A stretch of 64,000 nt of DNA, taken from assembly GCA_963667005.1 (NCBI GenBank), contig OY762937.1, positions 1,550,001 to 1,614,000 on the forward strand. Direction: 5' to 3'. This DNA comes from G963662605 sp963667005. GTDB taxonomy: Bacteria > Bacteroidota > Ignavibacteria > Ignavibacteriales > Ignavibacteriaceae. The position numbers and the translations under genes are program-made. Shown here in pieces: positions 52,198-60,522 of this stretch (its first letter is position 1; each line of letters opens with the position of its first letter). The notes below the pieces were generated by a model. It had not been told where the DNA came from, ran no database searches, and was given only the letters and a program-made list of their open reading frames with translations.

Positions 52198-53064
52198 TTG
52201 CAAAATATAATAGAATACTTCCTTTTTATCAGCTTCAGTAAGATTTTCTGCCTCCTCGGACTAAACGTTTCGAGAAAAATCGCAGGAGCGCTCGGTGCCT
52301 TTTTCTATTATTGCGTTCCGATTAGAAAGGAAGTTGTTGTTAAAAATGTTTCTTTGGCTTTCCCCGAACTCACGGAATTTGAAAGAACAAAGCTTGTTAA
52401 GAGTATTTATAAATCCGCCGCAATAACCTTCATCGAAATTCTCTCTCTTCCCTCTCTTTCAACAGAAGAACTATTAAGTTCAATGACCTACGATGCAGGT
52501 ATTGTTAGAGAGTGTTATGAACGGGGGCAGGGACTTATCATGATGACCGCTCACTTTGGAAATTGGGAGTATGGCGCGATAGCTACCGGTTTGAATCTCG
52601 GTGTGTCGATTGCTGTGGTTACGAAGAATCAGCGAAATCCTTACGTAAACAAATTTATGAATGATTGCCGATCACGGTGGGGGAATAAGGTTGTACCACT
52701 CGGGTTAAGTATCAAAGAAATTTATACGGAGTTGCGCGCAAAGAACGTTGTGGGACTTGTTGCTGATCAACGAGGCCCGTCTGATGGTCCAAGAGTCAAT
52801 TTCTTTGGAAGGCCCTCAGCAGTATACACAGGCCCTGCTGCTTTAGCAGTCAAGACAGGAGCGCCACTCATTTTTTGTGTCGCGGTGCGTCAACCTGATT
52901 ATCATTATATCTTTCAGGCTGTTGAGGTCAGCAAGGATGATTTACCCTCTGATCGGGAAGCAGCAACTCTTGAGTTGAGTCAGAGATGTTCAGACAAACT
53001 TGAAGAAGTCATAAGAAAAAATCCCGAACAATGGTTCTGGATGCATGACCGGTGGAAATATTGA
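52198..53064 (+). CDS. lysophospholipid/lipid A acyltransferase (LpxL/HtrB family)
   Basis: 288 residues with a TTG start; no better ATG exists near the N-terminus. A membrane-anchor helix lies at about 5-30. Catalytic HFGNWE (HX4D/E type) is at about 120, followed by VTKNQRNPYVN and the ADQRGPSDGPRVNFFGRP block, all typical of the LpxL family. The end, NPEQWFWMHDRWKY, is the family's closing motif. It adds a secondary acyl chain to lipid A or a related lipid at the inner membrane. It overlaps the heptosyltransferase gene, consistent with LPS synthesis. Confidence 0.92.
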   Translation: MQNIIEYFLFISFSKIFCLLGLNVSRKIAGALGAFFYYCVPIRKEVVVKNVSLAFPELTEFERTKLVKSIYKSAAITFIEILSLPSLSTEELLSSMTYDAGIVRECYERGQGLIMMTAHFGNWEYGAIATGLNLGVSIAVVTKNQRNPYVNKFMNDCRSRWGNKVVPLGLSIKEIYTELRAKNVVGLVADQRGPSDGPRVNFFGRPSAVYTGPAALAVKTGAPLIFCVAVRQPDYHYIFQAVEVSKDDLPSDREAATLELSQRCSDKLEEVIRKNPEQWFWMHDRWKY

Positions 53065-54086
53065 AAGAAAAGATTTTAGTTATACAAACATCCTTTCTTG
53101 GCGACTCAATTTTGAGCCTGCCTTTTTTGCAGCTGCTCAGAAAGGAAAATCCCGAAGCGGATATCCATGTCATTTCTACATTGCAGAGTGCAGAAATATT
53201 TGAGGCATCTCCTGTCGTTGATAAAGTTATCCGGCTCGACAAAAAAGGCGAACATAAATCAATTCGCAAAACTATCGAATTTGCAAAGCAACTTGCCGGT
53301 GAGCAGTACACAAAATTATATTCTTTGCATCGCTCATTCAGAACCGCTGTAGTAGTTTACTTTTCGAAGGTGACAGAAACTTTTGGATACGATACGGCAA
53401 GTCTTTCGTTTATTTATAAACATAAAGTAACATACCGGAAAGATTATCACGAAGTAAGACGCTTACTTGCTTTTTTACAGAATGAAGTTCGTGAAGATGA
53501 ATGGCGTATTATTCCGGAAATTGATTCAACAGGGAAGCTGACTTCGGAAAAAGAAGCTTACATACAGTCATTGTTTGTTGATAAAAAAATAGTAGCTATG
53601 GCTCCCGGCAGCGTATGGGAAACAAAGATGTATCCTGAAGAGCATTATAGTGAAATCGCGCGATATTTTTCCGAACGCGATTACTCGGTTATTTTGCTCG
53701 GCGGGAAAAGTGAACGTGAATTGTGTGAGCGTATAGCAAAAAACGCAGAAGCGCTTAATCTGTGTGGTGTATTCTCACTTATTGATGTTCACCGGATATT
53801 GCGGGAGTGCGTTCTGCTGATTTGTAATGATAGTGCTTTGGCGCATTTAGGTGTCTCGGCAAATATTCCTGTCGAGATGATATATTGTTCAACGGTTCCT
53901 GAATTTGGTTTTTATCCTTATCATGATAAGGGAGATTTTGTGAGCCTGAGCGAATTGACCTGCAAACCATGCGGAATACACGGGCGGCATGCCTGTCCTA
54001 AAAAACATTTTAATTGCGGTTACCTTTTGCAACCGGAAGTAATTGTGAAAAAAGCTGAGAAGTTATTACATGGCAAAAACATTTAA
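53052..54086 (+). CDS. glycosyltransferase family 9 (heptosyltransferase, WaaF-like)
   Basis: 344 residues. GTG start at 53052; a TTG at 53061 behind GGTGG is an alternative. GT9 motifs: VIQTSFLGDSILSLPFLQLL at the N-terminus, MAPGSVWETKMYPEEHY at about 180, ICNDSALAHLGVSANIP, and the C-terminal CKPCGIHGRHACPKKHFNCG. It transfers heptose (or a related sugar) from ADP-heptose to LPS inner core. It overlaps the acyltransferase gene by 13 bases and the Sua5 gene by 17, so it is part of a dense envelope operon. Confidence 0.92.
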   Translation: MEILKEKILVIQTSFLGDSILSLPFLQLLRKENPEADIHVISTLQSAEIFEASPVVDKVIRLDKKGEHKSIRKTIEFAKQLAGEQYTKLYSLHRSFRTAVVVYFSKVTETFGYDTASLSFIYKHKVTYRKDYHEVRRLLAFLQNEVREDEWRIIPEIDSTGKLTSEKEAYIQSLFVDKKIVAMAPGSVWETKMYPEEHYSEIARYFSERDYSVILLGGKSERELCERIAKNAEALNLCGVFSLIDVHRILRECVLLICNDSALAHLGVSANIPVEMIYCSTVPEFGFYPYHDKGDFVSLSELTCKPCGIHGRHACPKKHFNCGYLLQPEVIVKKAEKLLHGKNI

Positions 54087-54735
54087 AACCCTCGAAATTA
54101 ACATAGACGAGGATGAAGACCTCGCGCTTAATCACGCCCAGAAGATTTTTCTTCAGGGCGGTGTATTCATTTATCCGACTGACACCATTTACGGTTTAGG
54201 TGCAAATCCGTTCAACGAAGACGCTACTGCAAAAATCACCGCATTGAAACAGCGCGATGAAATGAAAAAGTATATTCTGCTGGCCGATGAAATTGAAACC
54301 GTCTTAAAATATATTGAAGTAACCGACGAACGGCACTTTGATTTTCTCCTTTCCATTTGGCCGAATCCGGTATCTGTCGTATTGAAACTGAATAAAGTAA
54401 CGTCGGAAATTTTCGGTAACGAGACCGCCGCCTTCAGGATTCCAAATCACTATTTTTGCCGTAAGTTGATTAAACAATTGCGGATGCCGTTGATCTCAAC
54501 ATCGGTGAACCGGAGCGGGGACGCGCCAATGACCGACTATGTGGAAATTTCACAGGAATTCAGGGATGAGGTTGACGGGATATTTTATACACAACGACCA
54601 CAACTGCCTGTGCACTCAACCGTAATCGATCTGACCGGCGATGAATTGATTCTGCTGAGGGAGGGAAAGATAAAATTTGGTAATTTAGTAGCTCAGTTTG
54701 AAAAAATTCAGAAACAATATACTAAGAATAAGTAA
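54070..54735 (+). CDS. L-threonylcarbamoyladenylate synthase (Sua5/YrdC/YciO family)
   Basis: 221 residues. YrdC-fold motifs: GGVFIYPTDTIYGLGANPFN, ITALKQRDEMKKYILL, WPNPVSVVLKLN, TAAFRIPNHYFCRKLI, LISTSVNRSGDAP and HSTVIDL. It makes the intermediate for t6A37 tRNA modification from threonine, bicarbonate and ATP in the cytoplasm. KQRDEMK takes the place of the usual KxRP motif, so a YciO-type paralog is possible. It overlaps the GT9 gene by 17 bases and its stop overlaps the next start (TAATG). Confidence 0.85.
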   Translation: MAKTFKTLEINIDEDEDLALNHAQKIFLQGGVFIYPTDTIYGLGANPFNEDATAKITALKQRDEMKKYILLADEIETVLKYIEVTDERHFDFLLSIWPNPVSVVLKLNKVTSEIFGNETAAFRIPNHYFCRKLIKQLRMPLISTSVNRSGDAPMTDYVEISQEFRDEVDGIFYTQRPQLPVHSTVIDLTGDELILLREGKIKFGNLVAQFEKIQKQYTKNK

Positions 54736-55622
54736 TGACCATTCCGGTTCTCATCGGTAAGTTTTTTGGCAGGTTAAAAACTTTTGAATACAAAAAGTTT
54801 TTACAGATATTTTCGCGTTTCCGTTTTTCGGTAACGATAATTCCCGGCCCGACTTCGTATATACCTGCCCGTTCATTTCTTTTCTGGCATGTTATGGCAT
54901 TCCTTGGCGGATTTAGTGTAGTTGTTGCGATTGTTACCGGATTGCTTATGGTTTACACGCCAATAAACACATTGTTCTTTAGTCAGTCAATCCAGCTTTC
55001 CCATTATCAGGTACAGGAATTGCGGGTGCTGGAGAATAAGGTCAGATTCTTAGTTAAAGAAGTAGATAACCTTAAAGAGGATAATGAGCGGCTTGAAAAA
55101 GCTATACTGCTGGGTGATCCGACGCTGATCAATGAATTCTCAAAAAAACCGAACATGCAAAACCAATCGCAGGCACCAAAAACTGCAAACAGTATTGTTC
55201 TTGCATTGACCGGCTTGATGGAGCGCATGTTTCCTGCATCCACGGCGGCCAAGATTCAGTTTTTTAAACCGTGCGATGGTTTCGTGACGAACAAATATAA
55301 GCCTGAAGAAGGGCACTACGGGATTGATTACTCGTTAACAGTAGGTTCACCCGTGTATGCAGCAGGAAACGGGTACATAGTTTTTTCCGATTATGTAGCA
55401 GATGAAGGATATACCGTTATCGTTGCACATTATGATGGATACATGACGGTCTACAAGCATTGCTCGCAGATAACCAAGCGTCAGCGCGAGCGCGTTATGC
55501 AGGGCGAAACAATCGCTCTTTCCGGAAACAGCGGCAGATTGACGACAGGGCCGCATTTACATTTTGAAATTTGGCATGACGGCATCTGCCTTGATCCGCA
55601 GACGCTGTTGTTTGAAAAATAA
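54735..55622 (+). CDS. membrane-anchored M23 family murein endopeptidase-like protein
   Basis: 295 residues. One membrane helix at about 55-78 (MAFLGGFSVVVAIVTGLLMVY), then a coiled coil at about 95-130 (LRVLENKVRFLVKEVDNLKEDNERLEKAI). The M23 domain is at about 185-290: GHYGIDYS with the zinc-ligand HxxxD, VIVAHYDGYMTVYKH, and the HLHFE zinc ligand. All LytM active-site residues appear present, so it should cut peptidoglycan cross-links. Followed 13 bases later by a bactofilin gene, a pairing often linked to cell shape. Confidence 0.92.
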   Translation: MTIPVLIGKFFGRLKTFEYKKFLQIFSRFRFSVTIIPGPTSYIPARSFLFWHVMAFLGGFSVVVAIVTGLLMVYTPINTLFFSQSIQLSHYQVQELRVLENKVRFLVKEVDNLKEDNERLEKAILLGDPTLINEFSKKPNMQNQSQAPKTANSIVLALTGLMERMFPASTAAKIQFFKPCDGFVTNKYKPEEGHYGIDYSLTVGSPVYAAGNGYIVFSDYVADEGYTVIVAHYDGYMTVYKHCSQITKRQRERVMQGETIALSGNSGRLTTGPHLHFEIWHDGICLDPQTLLFEK

Positions 55623-55635
55623 AGAAGGATTACAC

Positions 55636-55986
55636 ATGAAACTTCGGGTTGACAAAGATTTATACATGGATGATGTCAGCATCATTAGCGAAGGCATGAG
55701 CATTTTCGGTGATGTTGAAACTCACGGAAATATTCGCGTTGACGGCAAGGTAAAGGGAAATGTAAAAGCCGGCGGAAATGTGACCGTGGGTAAAAACGGA
55801 AGCATCGAAGGAAATATTACTTCAAAGTCAATGACTATCGGCGGCGGAGTGATCGGCGGTGTTCAGGTAGAAGGCAAGTTGATTTTGGAAGCAAAATCAC
55901 AGTTGCAGGGAGATATTATTGCTGCCGTGCTGGTAATTGAAGAAGGCGCAAAATTCTCCGGTAAAAGCGCTATGCACAATGAGTGA
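55636..55986 (+). CDS. bactofilin
   Basis: 116 residues from the ATG at 55636, behind AAGAAGGA; an open frame extends upstream but lies within the M23 gene. The DUF583 core at about 15-105 shows right-handed beta-helix repeats: ISEGMSIFGDVETHGNIRV, DGKVKGNVKAGGNVTVG, GSIEGNITSKSMTIGG. Bactofilins polymerise without nucleotides and position cell-wall enzymes such as M23 peptidases, encoded just upstream here. Its stop overlaps the AtpZ start by 8 bases. Confidence 0.93.
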   Translation: MKLRVDKDLYMDDVSIISEGMSIFGDVETHGNIRVDGKVKGNVKAGGNVTVGKNGSIEGNITSKSMTIGGGVIGGVQVEGKLILEAKSQLQGDIIAAVLVIEEGAKFSGKSAMHNE

Positions 55987-56233
55987 TCTTCTCAAAAAGA
56001 AGGACTCCGATGGTGACCGCAAGCCTATGTACGCGGAAATCGGCCCATTTCTGGGCTTGGGAGTGCAATTGGCGGTTACGGTGGTTCTTATGGTTCTCAT
56101 AGGTAATTGGTTGGACGAAAAATACCATAAAGCGCCCTTATTTCTTATAATAGGGGCCTGTTTGGGCACATTCTCGGGGTTATACAACCTTATTAGAGCA
56201 GTGCTTGAAATCGAAAAAAAGACAAAAAAATGA
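55979..56233 (+). CDS. atpZ: AtpZ/AtpI family ATP synthase-associated membrane protein
   Basis: 84 residues. Two membrane helices (FLGLGVQLAVTVVLMVLIGNWL and FLIIGACLGTFSGLYNLI) with the family's GNWLDEKY motif between them. These helper proteins precede F-ATPase genes and may aid c-ring assembly or Mg2+ handling. It overlaps the bactofilin by 8 bases and the next gene by 4, so it links the envelope and ATP synthase parts of the cluster. Confidence 0.85.
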   Translation: MSDLLKKKDSDGDRKPMYAEIGPFLGLGVQLAVTVVLMVLIGNWLDEKYHKAPLFLIIGACLGTFSGLYNLIRAVLEIEKKTKK

Positions 56234-56634
56234 CTCGTTTTCAGAAATACATTAAAAACACCTCTTTCTTCCTTCTGGTAATATTCATTTGTATTGTGGC
56301 TGCTCTTGAATTCCATCTTATATCCAAAACGTTGTTTGTCGTTTTTGTTTCCGGAAAACTTTTAGCCACTTTGCAGTTTCTTGGCGGCATGTATTTTAAT
56401 GAAAAAGGATTGAAAAAGGGGAACGCCGGATTCATGCTCTATGTTCTTGGAGGCATGGGAGTAAGAATATTTCTGAATCTTGCGATTATTTTATTTTTAA
56501 GCACAATATTGAAAGTTACCTTTAATTCCTTTATTTTAGTATTCTTCGTATTCTACGTTATATTCTTGATAATTGAATTGATTTATTTAGCGAAGTACGA
56601 TGAGAGACCGAAATTGGTAAAAGAAAATGACTGA
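56230..56634 (+). CDS. four-helix membrane protein, AtpI-like (ATP synthase subunit I type)
   Basis: 134 residues with four predicted membrane segments (about 12-33, 38-60, 75-102, 108-125). The sequence is poorly conserved, as usual for subunit I, and the call rests mainly on its place between atpZ and atpB. It overlaps both neighbours (4 and 8 bases). It probably assists Fo assembly; this is inference. Confidence 0.6.
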   Translation: MTRFQKYIKNTSFFLLVIFICIVAALEFHLISKTLFVVFVSGKLLATLQFLGGMYFNEKGLKKGNAGFMLYVLGGMGVRIFLNLAIILFLSTILKVTFNSFILVFFVFYVIFLIIELIYLAKYDERPKLVKEND

Positions 56635-57475
56635 TACAGCAAAAATTATTATAGATAGTCTACAAGCAGCCGGCGCCAATAAAGAACATGGCGAAGGCAG
56701 TGCCTGGATAATGCACCACATCATGGATGGAAAATTTCTGGACTTTTCACCGTTCGGAAAAATTCCACTACCTGAGTTTTATATTTTTGGTATGCCGTTT
56801 CAAGTTACAAAGCACATGGTGTACATGTTGGTTGTTGCTTTTCTTATGGTATTTTTATTACGGTATGTGGCAAAGCAATATAAAAAATCACTCGTTCCAC
56901 ACGGTGTAACCAACGCGTTCGAATTGATTATCATTTTCGTTCGTGACGAAATTGCCAAATCAACAATCGGCAAGGGATATGAATACTTCCTGCCGTATCT
57001 GCTTACTGCATTTTTCTTTATTCTCATTTCAAACTTCCTCGGTCTGCTTCCGTTTTCTGCGACAGTAACAAGTAATATCGCGGTTACCGCTGTACTTGCT
57101 ACGTTGTCGTTTATTGTTATACAATTCGGCGGTATGAGGAAGAACGGCGTATTCGGATATTTCAAAGGCCTTATACCTCACGGAATTCCGGCAGTTCTTC
57201 TTCCGGTTATCGGTGTTGTTGAGATCATCGGTCTGTTTACCAAACCGTTTGCGTTGGCTGTTCGTCTTTTTGCGAACATGACCGCAGGACATATTGTCAT
57301 TTACGCATTAATTAGTTTGATATTTGTTATGAAGTCATACGGTATCGCAGGCCTTTCTGTACCGATGGCCTTGTTTGTCTATTTTCTTGAGATTTTAGTC
57401 GCCTTATTACAGGCATATATTTTCACGATGTTGTCATCGCTGTTTATCGGCATGGCAGTTCATCAGGAACATTAA
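56627..57475 (+). CDS. atpB: F-type ATP synthase subunit a
   Basis: 282 residues. The conserved region with the essential Arg is KPFALAVRLFANMTAGHIV, near residue 210. Six hydrophobic segments are evident, including FFFILISNFLGLLPFSATVTSNI. It forms the two proton half-channels next to the c ring in the inner membrane. The N-terminal ~50 residues are a soluble His-containing stretch (HGEGSAWIMHHIMDGKF), typical of FCB-group subunits. Confidence 0.95.
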   Translation: MTDTAKIIIDSLQAAGANKEHGEGSAWIMHHIMDGKFLDFSPFGKIPLPEFYIFGMPFQVTKHMVYMLVVAFLMVFLLRYVAKQYKKSLVPHGVTNAFELIIIFVRDEIAKSTIGKGYEYFLPYLLTAFFFILISNFLGLLPFSATVTSNIAVTAVLATLSFIVIQFGGMRKNGVFGYFKGLIPHGIPAVLLPVIGVVEIIGLFTKPFALAVRLFANMTAGHIVIYALISLIFVMKSYGIAGLSVPMALFVYFLEILVALLQAYIFTMLSSLFIGMAVHQEH

Positions 57476-57526
57476 TTAGTCAGTCAAAAACAATTTAGTT
57501 ATATAATTTATCATTAGGAGACAGTT

Positions 57527-57745
57527 ATGAATTTAGCATGGTTAGCAGCCGGAATCGGTGCAGGTTTAACAATTATCGGTGGTGCATTTGGTATCGGAAA
57601 ATTAGCAGCATCAGCTATGGAAGCATCCGGAAGACAACCTGAAGCAGCAAACGTTATCCGTATCTCAATGATCATTGCAGCTGCGCTTATCGAAGGTATC
57701 GCGCTTTTCGCATTGGTTATTTGCTTTATGTTGGCAGGTAAATAA
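57527..57745 (+). CDS. atpE: F-type ATP synthase subunit c
   Basis: 72 residues, two membrane helices joined by the polar loop SGRQPEA. The ion-binding carboxylate is Glu56 in AALIEGIALFALV. The Gln/Ser-Thr ligands that mark sodium-type rings are absent, so a proton ring is expected. It has an AGGAGA ribosome site and is set apart by 51 bases upstream and a 77-base hairpin-bearing gap downstream, consistent with higher expression than its neighbours. Confidence 0.95.
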   Translation: MNLAWLAAGIGAGLTIIGGAFGIGKLAASAMEASGRQPEAANVIRISMIIAAALIEGIALFALVICFMLAGK

Positions 57746-57761
57746 TTTTGGTCTGTAATCC

Positions 57762-57779
57762 CCTTAATGGATATTAAGG
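57762..57779 (+). other. intercistronic hairpin between atpE and atpF
   Basis: CCTTAAT (57762-57768) pairs with ATTAAGG (57773-57779). A T-rich stretch follows about 10 bases later. It could protect the atpE message or weaken read-through; it is too A+T-rich for a strong terminator. Confidence 0.4.
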
Positions 57780-57822
57780 TTTGCAGATATTTTTTAGAGA
57801 TTAATTACCGATTGGATACATA

Positions 57823-58377
57823 ATGATTTTAGGAACATTGTTTGCTTTTGCAGCACGCTATGCAGAAAGCGAAGAGGGCGGCGGCGGAAGTCTTCTTTCC
57901 GTTAATCCCGGACTCGCGTTCTGGACGGTGTTGATATTCCTTATCCTGTTATTCATTCTGAAGAAAGTAGCATGGAAACCCATTCTTACTGCTTTGGATG
58001 AACGGGAAACGAAAATCAAAGAATCGTTGGAGCTCGCGGAAAAAGCGAAACAGGAAGCTGCCATAATGATTGAAGAAAACAAGAAAAGTATGGCAAAAGC
58101 TGATGAGGCTGCACAGAAAGTTCTTGCTGAAAGCAAGGCATACGCTGAGCAGGTAAAGGAACAGATGCTCGAACAGAGCAAGATTCAGGCGGACAAGATG
58201 ATCGCTGATGCTTCGGCGGAAATTGAACGCAAGAAACAGGAAGCCTTTACCGAACTGAAAAATCAGGTCGCTGAAATATCCGTACAGATAGCTGAGAAGA
58301 TAATTCAAAAAAACCTCGACCCTGAAAAACAGAAAGAGGTTATTGATTCGTACATTAAAGATATCCGGAAGAACTAA
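57823..58377 (+). CDS. atpF: F-type ATP synthase subunit b
   Basis: 184 residues. Membrane helix at about 32-50 (AFWTVLIFLILLFILKKVAW), followed by the long charged stator helix (LDERETKIKESLELAEKAKQEA to EKIIQKNLDPEKQ). The b-subunit motif WKPILTALDERE is clear. An unusual N-terminal extension contains SEEGGGGSLLS before the helix. It connects the a subunit to delta and alpha as the peripheral stalk. Confidence 0.94.
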   Translation: MILGTLFAFAARYAESEEGGGGSLLSVNPGLAFWTVLIFLILLFILKKVAWKPILTALDERETKIKESLELAEKAKQEAAIMIEENKKSMAKADEAAQKVLAESKAYAEQVKEQMLEQSKIQADKMIADASAEIERKKQEAFTELKNQVAEISVQIAEKIIQKNLDPEKQKEVIDSYIKDIRKN

Positions 58378-58379
58378 GC

Positions 58380-58934
58380 ATGAGCTTATCAAAAGCCGCA
58401 GTACTCTATGCCAATTCTTTGTATGACTTTGCCGTTGAAAAAAACGCCGTTGCTCAGGTTTCGGACGAAATGAGCAGCGTGGTTAAGGTTATCGAAGATA
58501 ATGCTGAACTGAAGCGGGTTCTCGAAAGTCCGGTCATCAAGCAATCTGCCAAGGTACAAATCATTCGCGAATCTATGAAGTCGTTTGCCGGAGCGGTTCT
58601 TATGCAGTTTATTGATTTCCTTGAAAAGAAAAGCCGTGTTGACGGTTTGTGGGAAATCGGAAAAGCATTTGAGCAAATACTCGACGAGCGGCAGGGAATA
58701 TTGCGGGTGAAGATTACATCTGCAATCGAGCTGACCGGTGAACAACTGAATGAAATTCAACGTCAGCTTGAAGGCTCCTACGCGAAAAAAATATTGTTTG
58801 ATACAAAAATTAATCCTGCCGTTATCGGCGGATTTGTTTTGCAGGTAGAAGATACAATTATTGATGCAAGTCTAAAAAATAAATTAGAGTTACTCAAGAA
58901 AAAGTTTTTAAAAGCAAGTCTCTCACGTAATTAA
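58380..58934 (+). CDS. atpH: F-type ATP synthase subunit delta
   Basis: 184 residues. The OSCP/delta family start is AAVLYANSLYDFAVEKN. The C-terminal motif GGFVLQVEDTIIDASLKNKLELLKK is highly characteristic. It links F1 alpha subunits to the b stalk. It starts 2 bases after atpF, so it is coupled to it. Confidence 0.93.
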   Translation: MSLSKAAVLYANSLYDFAVEKNAVAQVSDEMSSVVKVIEDNAELKRVLESPVIKQSAKVQIIRESMKSFAGAVLMQFIDFLEKKSRVDGLWEIGKAFEQILDERQGILRVKITSAIELTGEQLNEIQRQLEGSYAKKILFDTKINPAVIGGFVLQVEDTIIDASLKNKLELLKKKFLKASLSRN

Positions 58935-58960
58935 TGAGAACTGAAATAAGGAATTGAGTT

Positions 58961-60511
58961 ATGGTTAATATCAGACCAGATGAAATATCGGCAATCATTA
59001 GAAAGCAGCTTTCAGGATTTGAAAGTGAAGCTGATGTTTACGAAGTGGGTACCGTTCTGCAAGTAGGCGACGGTATTGCCCGCGTATACGGTCTTTCAAA
59101 AGTAATGGCAAGTGAATTGGTTGAGTTCCCGAATGAAGTATTCGGTATGGTGCTTAACCTTGAAGAGGATAGCGTCGGATGCGTATTGTTCGGCGATACC
59201 GAGCTTGTTAAAGAAGGTGACATCGTAAAACGTACCGGAAGAGTTGCTTCAATGCCTGTCGGCGAAGCGATGCTCGGCCGCGTTATTACTCCTCTCGGCC
59301 TGCCGATTGACGGTAAGGGTGCGATTGAAACAAAAGATTTTCTGCCGATTGAAAGAAAAGCTCTTGGTGTTATCTTCCGTGCACCGGTTAAAGAACCTCT
59401 CCAGACAGGTATTAAAGCGGTTGACGCGATGATTCCTATCGGACGCGGACAGCGCGAACTTATCATCGGTGACCGTCAAACAGGTAAAACTGCCGTTGCC
59501 ATTGATACCATTATTAACCAGAAACATACACACGCACCGGATGCAAAGAAATTAGGCATTGATCCTGTTTATTGTATCTACGTTGCAGTTGGTCAAAAGA
59601 ATTCAACTGTAGCCCAGGTAGTTGCTAAACTCAACGAACACGGCGCTATGGATTATACAACAGTTATTGCTGCATCAGCTTCGGATCCTGCTCCGCTGCA
59701 GTTTATTGCTCCTTACGCTGGCGCAACACTCGGCGAGTACTTCCGGGACAGCGGCAGACATGCTCTTGTTATCTATGATGATTTAACAAAGCAAGCAGCG
59801 GCTTATCGCGAACTTTCACTTCTGCTCCGCAGACCTCCCGGACGTGAAGCATATCCAGGTGACGTTTTCTATCTCCACTCACGCTTGCTTGAAAGAGCTT
59901 CAAAGTTGAGTGCTGATTTGGGCGGCGGCAGCTTGACTGCTCTTCCGATTATTGAAACACAGCAAGGTGACGTTTCCGCGTATATTCCGACAAACGTTAT
60001 CTCTATCACCGACGGACAGATTTATCTTGAACAAAACTTGTTCAACGCCGGTATCCGTCCTGCCGTTAACATCGGTATCTCAGTATCCCGTGTGGGCGGT
60101 TCGGCACAGATCAAAGCATTGCGGAAAATTTCAGGAAGCTTGCGTGTAGACCTTGCACAATTCAGAGAGTTGGAATCATTTGCTAAATTCGGTTCCGATC
60201 TTGATGCATCTACACAGAGAGCTCTTGCAAGAGGTTCACGCCTCGTTGAATTATTGAAACAGGATCAGTATAAACCGATGCCTGTTGAAAGGCAAGTGCT
60301 TTCAGTATTCATCGCGGTCAACGGATTCCTTGATTCTGTTGCTGTTGGTGATGTAAGACGCTTTGAAGCAGAATTTTTAGAGTATGTTGAAGTGAAATAT
60401 TCTGAAATATATTCTTCCATCCGCGAAAGCAAAGAACTTGTTGATACAACGGTCCAATTGATCAAAAAGGCCGTAGAAGAATTCTCACACGGTTTTAAGG
60501 CCGGACTATAA
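58961..60511 (+). CDS. atpA: F-type ATP synthase subunit alpha
   Basis: 516 residues, normal length. N-terminal beta-barrel (VGTVLQVGDGIARVYGLSKV), P-loop GDRQTGKT in ELIIGDRQTGKTAVAID, the LLLRRPPGREAYPGDVFYLHSRLLERA signature region and the arginine-finger segment (ISVSRVGGSAQIKA). It is the non-catalytic nucleotide-binding subunit of F1. Confidence 0.97.
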   Translation: MVNIRPDEISAIIRKQLSGFESEADVYEVGTVLQVGDGIARVYGLSKVMASELVEFPNEVFGMVLNLEEDSVGCVLFGDTELVKEGDIVKRTGRVASMPVGEAMLGRVITPLGLPIDGKGAIETKDFLPIERKALGVIFRAPVKEPLQTGIKAVDAMIPIGRGQRELIIGDRQTGKTAVAIDTIINQKHTHAPDAKKLGIDPVYCIYVAVGQKNSTVAQVVAKLNEHGAMDYTTVIAASASDPAPLQFIAPYAGATLGEYFRDSGRHALVIYDDLTKQAAAYRELSLLLRRPPGREAYPGDVFYLHSRLLERASKLSADLGGGSLTALPIIETQQGDVSAYIPTNVISITDGQIYLEQNLFNAGIRPAVNIGISVSRVGGSAQIKALRKISGSLRVDLAQFRELESFAKFGSDLDASTQRALARGSRLVELLKQDQYKPMPVERQVLSVFIAVNGFLDSVAVGDVRRFEAEFLEYVEVKYSEIYSSIRESKELVDTTVQLIKKAVEEFSHGFKAGL

Positions 60512-60522
60512 GGAACTGATTC

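Noticed and set aside
59038..59466. 142-codon minus-strand frame inside atpA
   Set aside because: It lies opposite a highly conserved gene, lacks a ribosome site and shows no family resemblance. The same applies to other antisense frames in ssb, rplI, korA, atpF, rpsP and the 10-16 kb genes.
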